The notes below the pieces were generated by a model. That model saw only the letters and a list, made by a program, of their open reading frames with translations. It was not told the DNA's origin and searched no databases. Made by a program: the position numbers and the translations under genes. This document shows positions 5,442 through 6,969 of a stretch of DNA of 6,969 nucleotides, piece after piece. This DNA comes from Lachnospiraceae bacterium (lineage in GTDB: Bacteria > Bacillota > Clostridia > Lachnospirales > Lachnospiraceae), in the NCBI GenBank assembly GCA_900757195.1, contig CAAEMZ010000051.1, positions 1-6,969 of the forward strand, read 5' to 3'. Every line of letters starts with the position of its first letter. Within the stretch, counting starts at the first letter, position 1.

Positions 5442-5470
5442 CAATTTAATCCTGTTTTATAATTAGTTTT

Positions 5471-5499
5471 ATTATAGTAAATGGTCAGATTTTTGTCAA
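5471..5499 (-). promoter_or_regulatory. Consensus sigma-A promoter of the rhomboid-to-FHA operon
   Basis: The minus strand has TTGACA at 5494-5499 and TATAAT at 5471-5476 with exactly 17 bases between, a full match to the housekeeping consensus. Transcription would begin near 5464, about 80 bases ahead of the rhomboid ATG. The -35 box overlaps the TGA stop codon of the upstream LysM gene (5496-5498). Confidence 0.85.
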
Positions 5500-5876
5500 C
5501 CGGCACTTCCCGGAGTTCTTCCGGCCGGCATATGGCTTTCCGGAATATAAATGACGCTGTCCGTTTCCATTTTAAAAGGCATCATCTGCGGATTTGCGTC
5601 CCGGAAAGTCCGGTAATCCATATGAAATCGTTCCAGAACAGAATCCAGGGTATCGCCCTCCCGGATAATGTAAGGGACATGTTTCACCGGTATACATAGT
5701 TTATCACCGATCGTCAGATTATAAACATCTGTCATAGGGTTTTTTTCCATCAAATCTTCCAGGGGGATACCATAAAGGCGGGATACTTTATACAGGCTGT
5801 CTCTCGCTTTGATCTCATGCAACATACCGTCGCACCGACTGTAATCATCCTCCTGACGCCGCACAAAATAATTCAT
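5496..5876 (-). CDS. Small protein with two LysM domains
   Basis: This complete 126-residue protein is made almost entirely of two LysM modules. LysM 1 is at about residues 19-64 (LHEIKARDSLYKVSRLYGIP ... GDKLCIPV). LysM 2 is at about 68-112 (PYIIREGDTLDSVLERFHMD ... DSVIYIPE). A short flexible tail rich in Pro and Gly follows. LysM domains bind N-acetylglucosamine polymers such as peptidoglycan. No signal peptide is visible (it starts MNYFVRRQEDDYSR), so export by the usual route is unlikely. LysM proteins without signals are known as spore coat and cortex-associated proteins made in the mother cell, which would suit the nearby gerW-family gene, but that is an inference. The ribosome binding site AGGTG at 5884-5888 lies 7 bases ahead of the ATG. 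It is transcribed separately from, or upstream of, the rhomboid operon and is divergent from the activase gene. Confidence 0.9.
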   Translation of the reverse strand: MNYFVRRQEDDYSRCDGMLHEIKARDSLYKVSRLYGIPLEDLMEKNPMTDVYNLTIGDKLCIPVKHVPYIIREGDTLDSVLERFHMDYRTFRDANPQMMPFKMETDSVIYIPESHMPAGRTPGSAG

Positions 5877-5899
5877 AAAAATGCACCTGTTTTTTATTT

Positions 5900-5929
5900 A
5901 ATTTATTCATTTCCATTGGAATGGTGCAA
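5900..5929 (-). promoter_or_regulatory. Weak candidate promoter for the LysM gene
   Basis: On the minus strand TTGCAC (5924-5929) is followed after 18 bases by TAAATT (5900-5905), or after 17 by ATAAAT. The -35 matches well and the -10 poorly. I saw no clear sigma-E, -G or -K motif in its place. The region also holds the inverted repeat TTCCA-T-TGGAA at 5911-5921. Confidence 0.3.
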
Positions 5930-5935
5930 AGAAGG

Positions 5936-5964
5936 TTGAGTTTTTACACCGATTGTACTATAAT
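5936..5964 (+). promoter_or_regulatory. Sigma-A promoter of the activase-type gene
   Basis: TTGAGT (5936-5941) and a perfect TATAAT (5959-5964) are separated by 17 bases. Transcription would start near 5971, giving a leader of about 36 bases before the ATG at 6007. Confidence 0.8.
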
Positions 5965-5994
5965 ACATTCGACAAGGATATAGGTATATCTATT

Positions 5995-6000
5995 AGGAGG
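5995..6000 (+). promoter_or_regulatory. Ribosome binding site of the activase-type gene
   Basis: AGGAGG lies 6 bases before the ATG at 6007 and fixes this start; the first residues MNTTYRLGIDIGSTTVK place the phosphate loop where the family has it. Confidence 0.9.
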
Positions 6001-6006
6001 AATTCG

Positions 6007-6969
6007 ATGAATACTACATATAGATTGGGAATTGACATTGGATCTACAACGGTAAAAATCGCCTGTCTTGACGATGAAAACCAGGTTGTTTTTTCAGATT
6101 ATGAACGTCATTTTGCCAATATACGAGAAACTTTACTGGATTTAATCATTAAAGCCAAAGAGGCTGTCGGAAACGTCAATATCCACGGAATGATTACCGG
6201 TTCCGGCGGTATGTCCATCGCCAGACCCTTAAATATTCCTTTTGTACAGGAAGTTATTTCCGTTTCCACCGCCCTTCAGTTTTTCCAGCCAAAAACCGAT
6301 GTGGCGATCGAGCTCGGCGGCGAAGATGCAAAAATCATTTATTTTTCTCAGGGAAATATTGAACAGCGTATGAATGGTATCTGTGCCGGCGGTACAGGTT
6401 CTTTTATTGACCAGATGGCATCCCTGCTGCAGACCGATGCCTCCGGTTTAAACGAATATGCCAGAGATTATCAGGCGATTTATCCGATTGCCGCCCGCTG
6501 CGGTGTTTTTGCGAAATCGGATATTCAGCCTCTGATTAATGAAGGCGCCACAAAAGCCGATTTGTCCGCTTCTATTTTCCAGGCTGTTGTCAACCAGACC
6601 ATCAGTGGTCTTGCCTGCGGAAAGCCGATTCGTGGTCATGTCGCTTTTCTCGGCGGCCCGCTTCACTTTTTATCCGAATTAAAAGAAGCCTTCATCCGCA
6701 CACTGCACCTGACCGGTGAATATATCATCGCTCCGGAAAATTCCCATCTTTTTGCAGCGATGGGTGCGGCCATGAACGACTGCAATGAAAACGGCCAGAC
6801 GCTGGATGAACTGATCGGCCTCTTATCTTCCGATATTAAAATCGAAGCGGAATCCAAACGGATGGATCCCCTTTTTAAAAACCCGGCGGAATATGAAGCC
6901 TTTACGAACCGTCATAACAAACACACGGTGAAAAAAGGTCATCTTGAAGACTACGAAGGCGACTGCTTC
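6007..6969 (+). CDS. 2-hydroxyacyl-CoA dehydratase activase-type protein (BadF/BadG/BcrA/BcrD family), N-terminal part
   Basis: The frame stays open to the window end: 321 codons are present and no stop is reached. The first 260 residues are a full ASKHA-fold activase domain: phosphate loop LGIDIGSTTVK (7-17), TGSGG (64-68), ELGGEDAKI (102-110), GICAGGTGSFIDQMA (124-138), AARCGVFAKSDIQPLINEGA (162-181), FLGGP (214-218) and AAMGAAM (250-256). Cys126 and Cys165 match the two cysteines that hold the bridging [4Fe-4S] cluster in HgdC of Acidaminococcus fermentans. HgdC-type enzymes use ATP to drive an electron into 2-hydroxyacyl-CoA dehydratases. After residue 283 comes a linker (MDPLFKNPAEYEAFTNRH ... 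YEGDCF) that in giant clostridial members leads into a second activase domain and then DUF2229-type dehydratase-like domains. I therefore expect a protein of well over 1000 residues. Those giant members have no firmly established substrate. Confidence 0.9.
   Translation, partial: MNTTYRLGIDIGSTTVKIACLDDENQVVFSDYERHFANIRETLLDLIIKAKEAVGNVNIHGMITGSGGMSIARPLNIPFVQEVISVSTALQFFQPKTDVAIELGGEDAKIIYFSQGNIEQRMNGICAGGTGSFIDQMASLLQTDASGLNEYARDYQAIYPIAARCGVFAKSDIQPLINEGATKADLSASIFQAVVNQTISGLACGKPIRGHVAFLGGPLHFLSELKEAFIRTLHLTGEYIIAPENSHLFAAMGAAMNDCNENGQTLDELIGLLSSDIKIEAESKRMDPLFKNPAEYEAFTNRHNKHTVKKGHLEDYEGDCF

Noticed and set aside
6448..6857. Two minus-strand frames opposite the right-hand gene.
   Set aside because: Both lie antisense to the activase domain, whose catalytic and cluster-binding motifs are intact on the plus strand.

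Overview
The window looks like a chromosomal segment of an anaerobic, spore-forming Firmicute of class Clostridia, most likely Lachnospiraceae. This rests on the rpmB/yloU/yloV arrangement, a GerW-family sporulation gene next to a DUF2953 gene, a DUF6382-like/FHA protein, the start of a giant 2-hydroxyacyl-CoA dehydratase activase-type protein, strong AGGAGG ribosome binding sites and moderate base composition. No rRNA, tRNA, insertion sequence, CRISPR array or phage gene is visible. The family calls come from motif recognition, not from a database search.

Left part (1-1370): a fatty acid kinase FakA/YloV-type gene, cut by the window edge, and its partner yloU (Asp23/Gls24 family) are read leftward. 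They are divergent from rpmB (ribosomal protein L28), which is read rightward. The 195-base gap between them carries promoters for both directions, and rpmB ends in a textbook intrinsic terminator.

Middle part (1385-5499): six genes on the minus strand form a probable operon. In transcription order they are a rhomboid-like membrane protein with a C-terminal zinc-finger-like tail, a 103-residue protein of unknown function, a DUF2953 membrane-anchored protein (YtfI-like), the GerW/YtfJ sporulation protein, a 46-residue hydrophobic mini-protein, and a 406-residue FHA-domain protein. A full consensus sigma-A promoter (TTGACA, 17 bases, TATAAT) lies ahead of the first gene, and a strong bidirectional hairpin terminator closes the set. 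Spacing is tight for the first four genes, including one 10-base overlap and one ribosome binding site on top of a stop codon, so their translation is probably coupled. A GC-rich hairpin with a competing alternative stem sits in the short leader between promoter and first gene.

Right part (5496-6969): a small leftward protein with two LysM domains is divergent from a rightward gene whose first 321 codons are present. That protein begins with a complete ASKHA-type activase domain carrying the two cysteines expected to hold a [4Fe-4S] cluster. The window ends just where a second activase domain would normally begin.

Most of the window is conserved chromosomal core. The parts most worth following up are the apparently protease-dead rhomboid with its zinc-finger tail, the mini-protein, the 103-residue unknown, and their linkage to GerW and an FHA protein.
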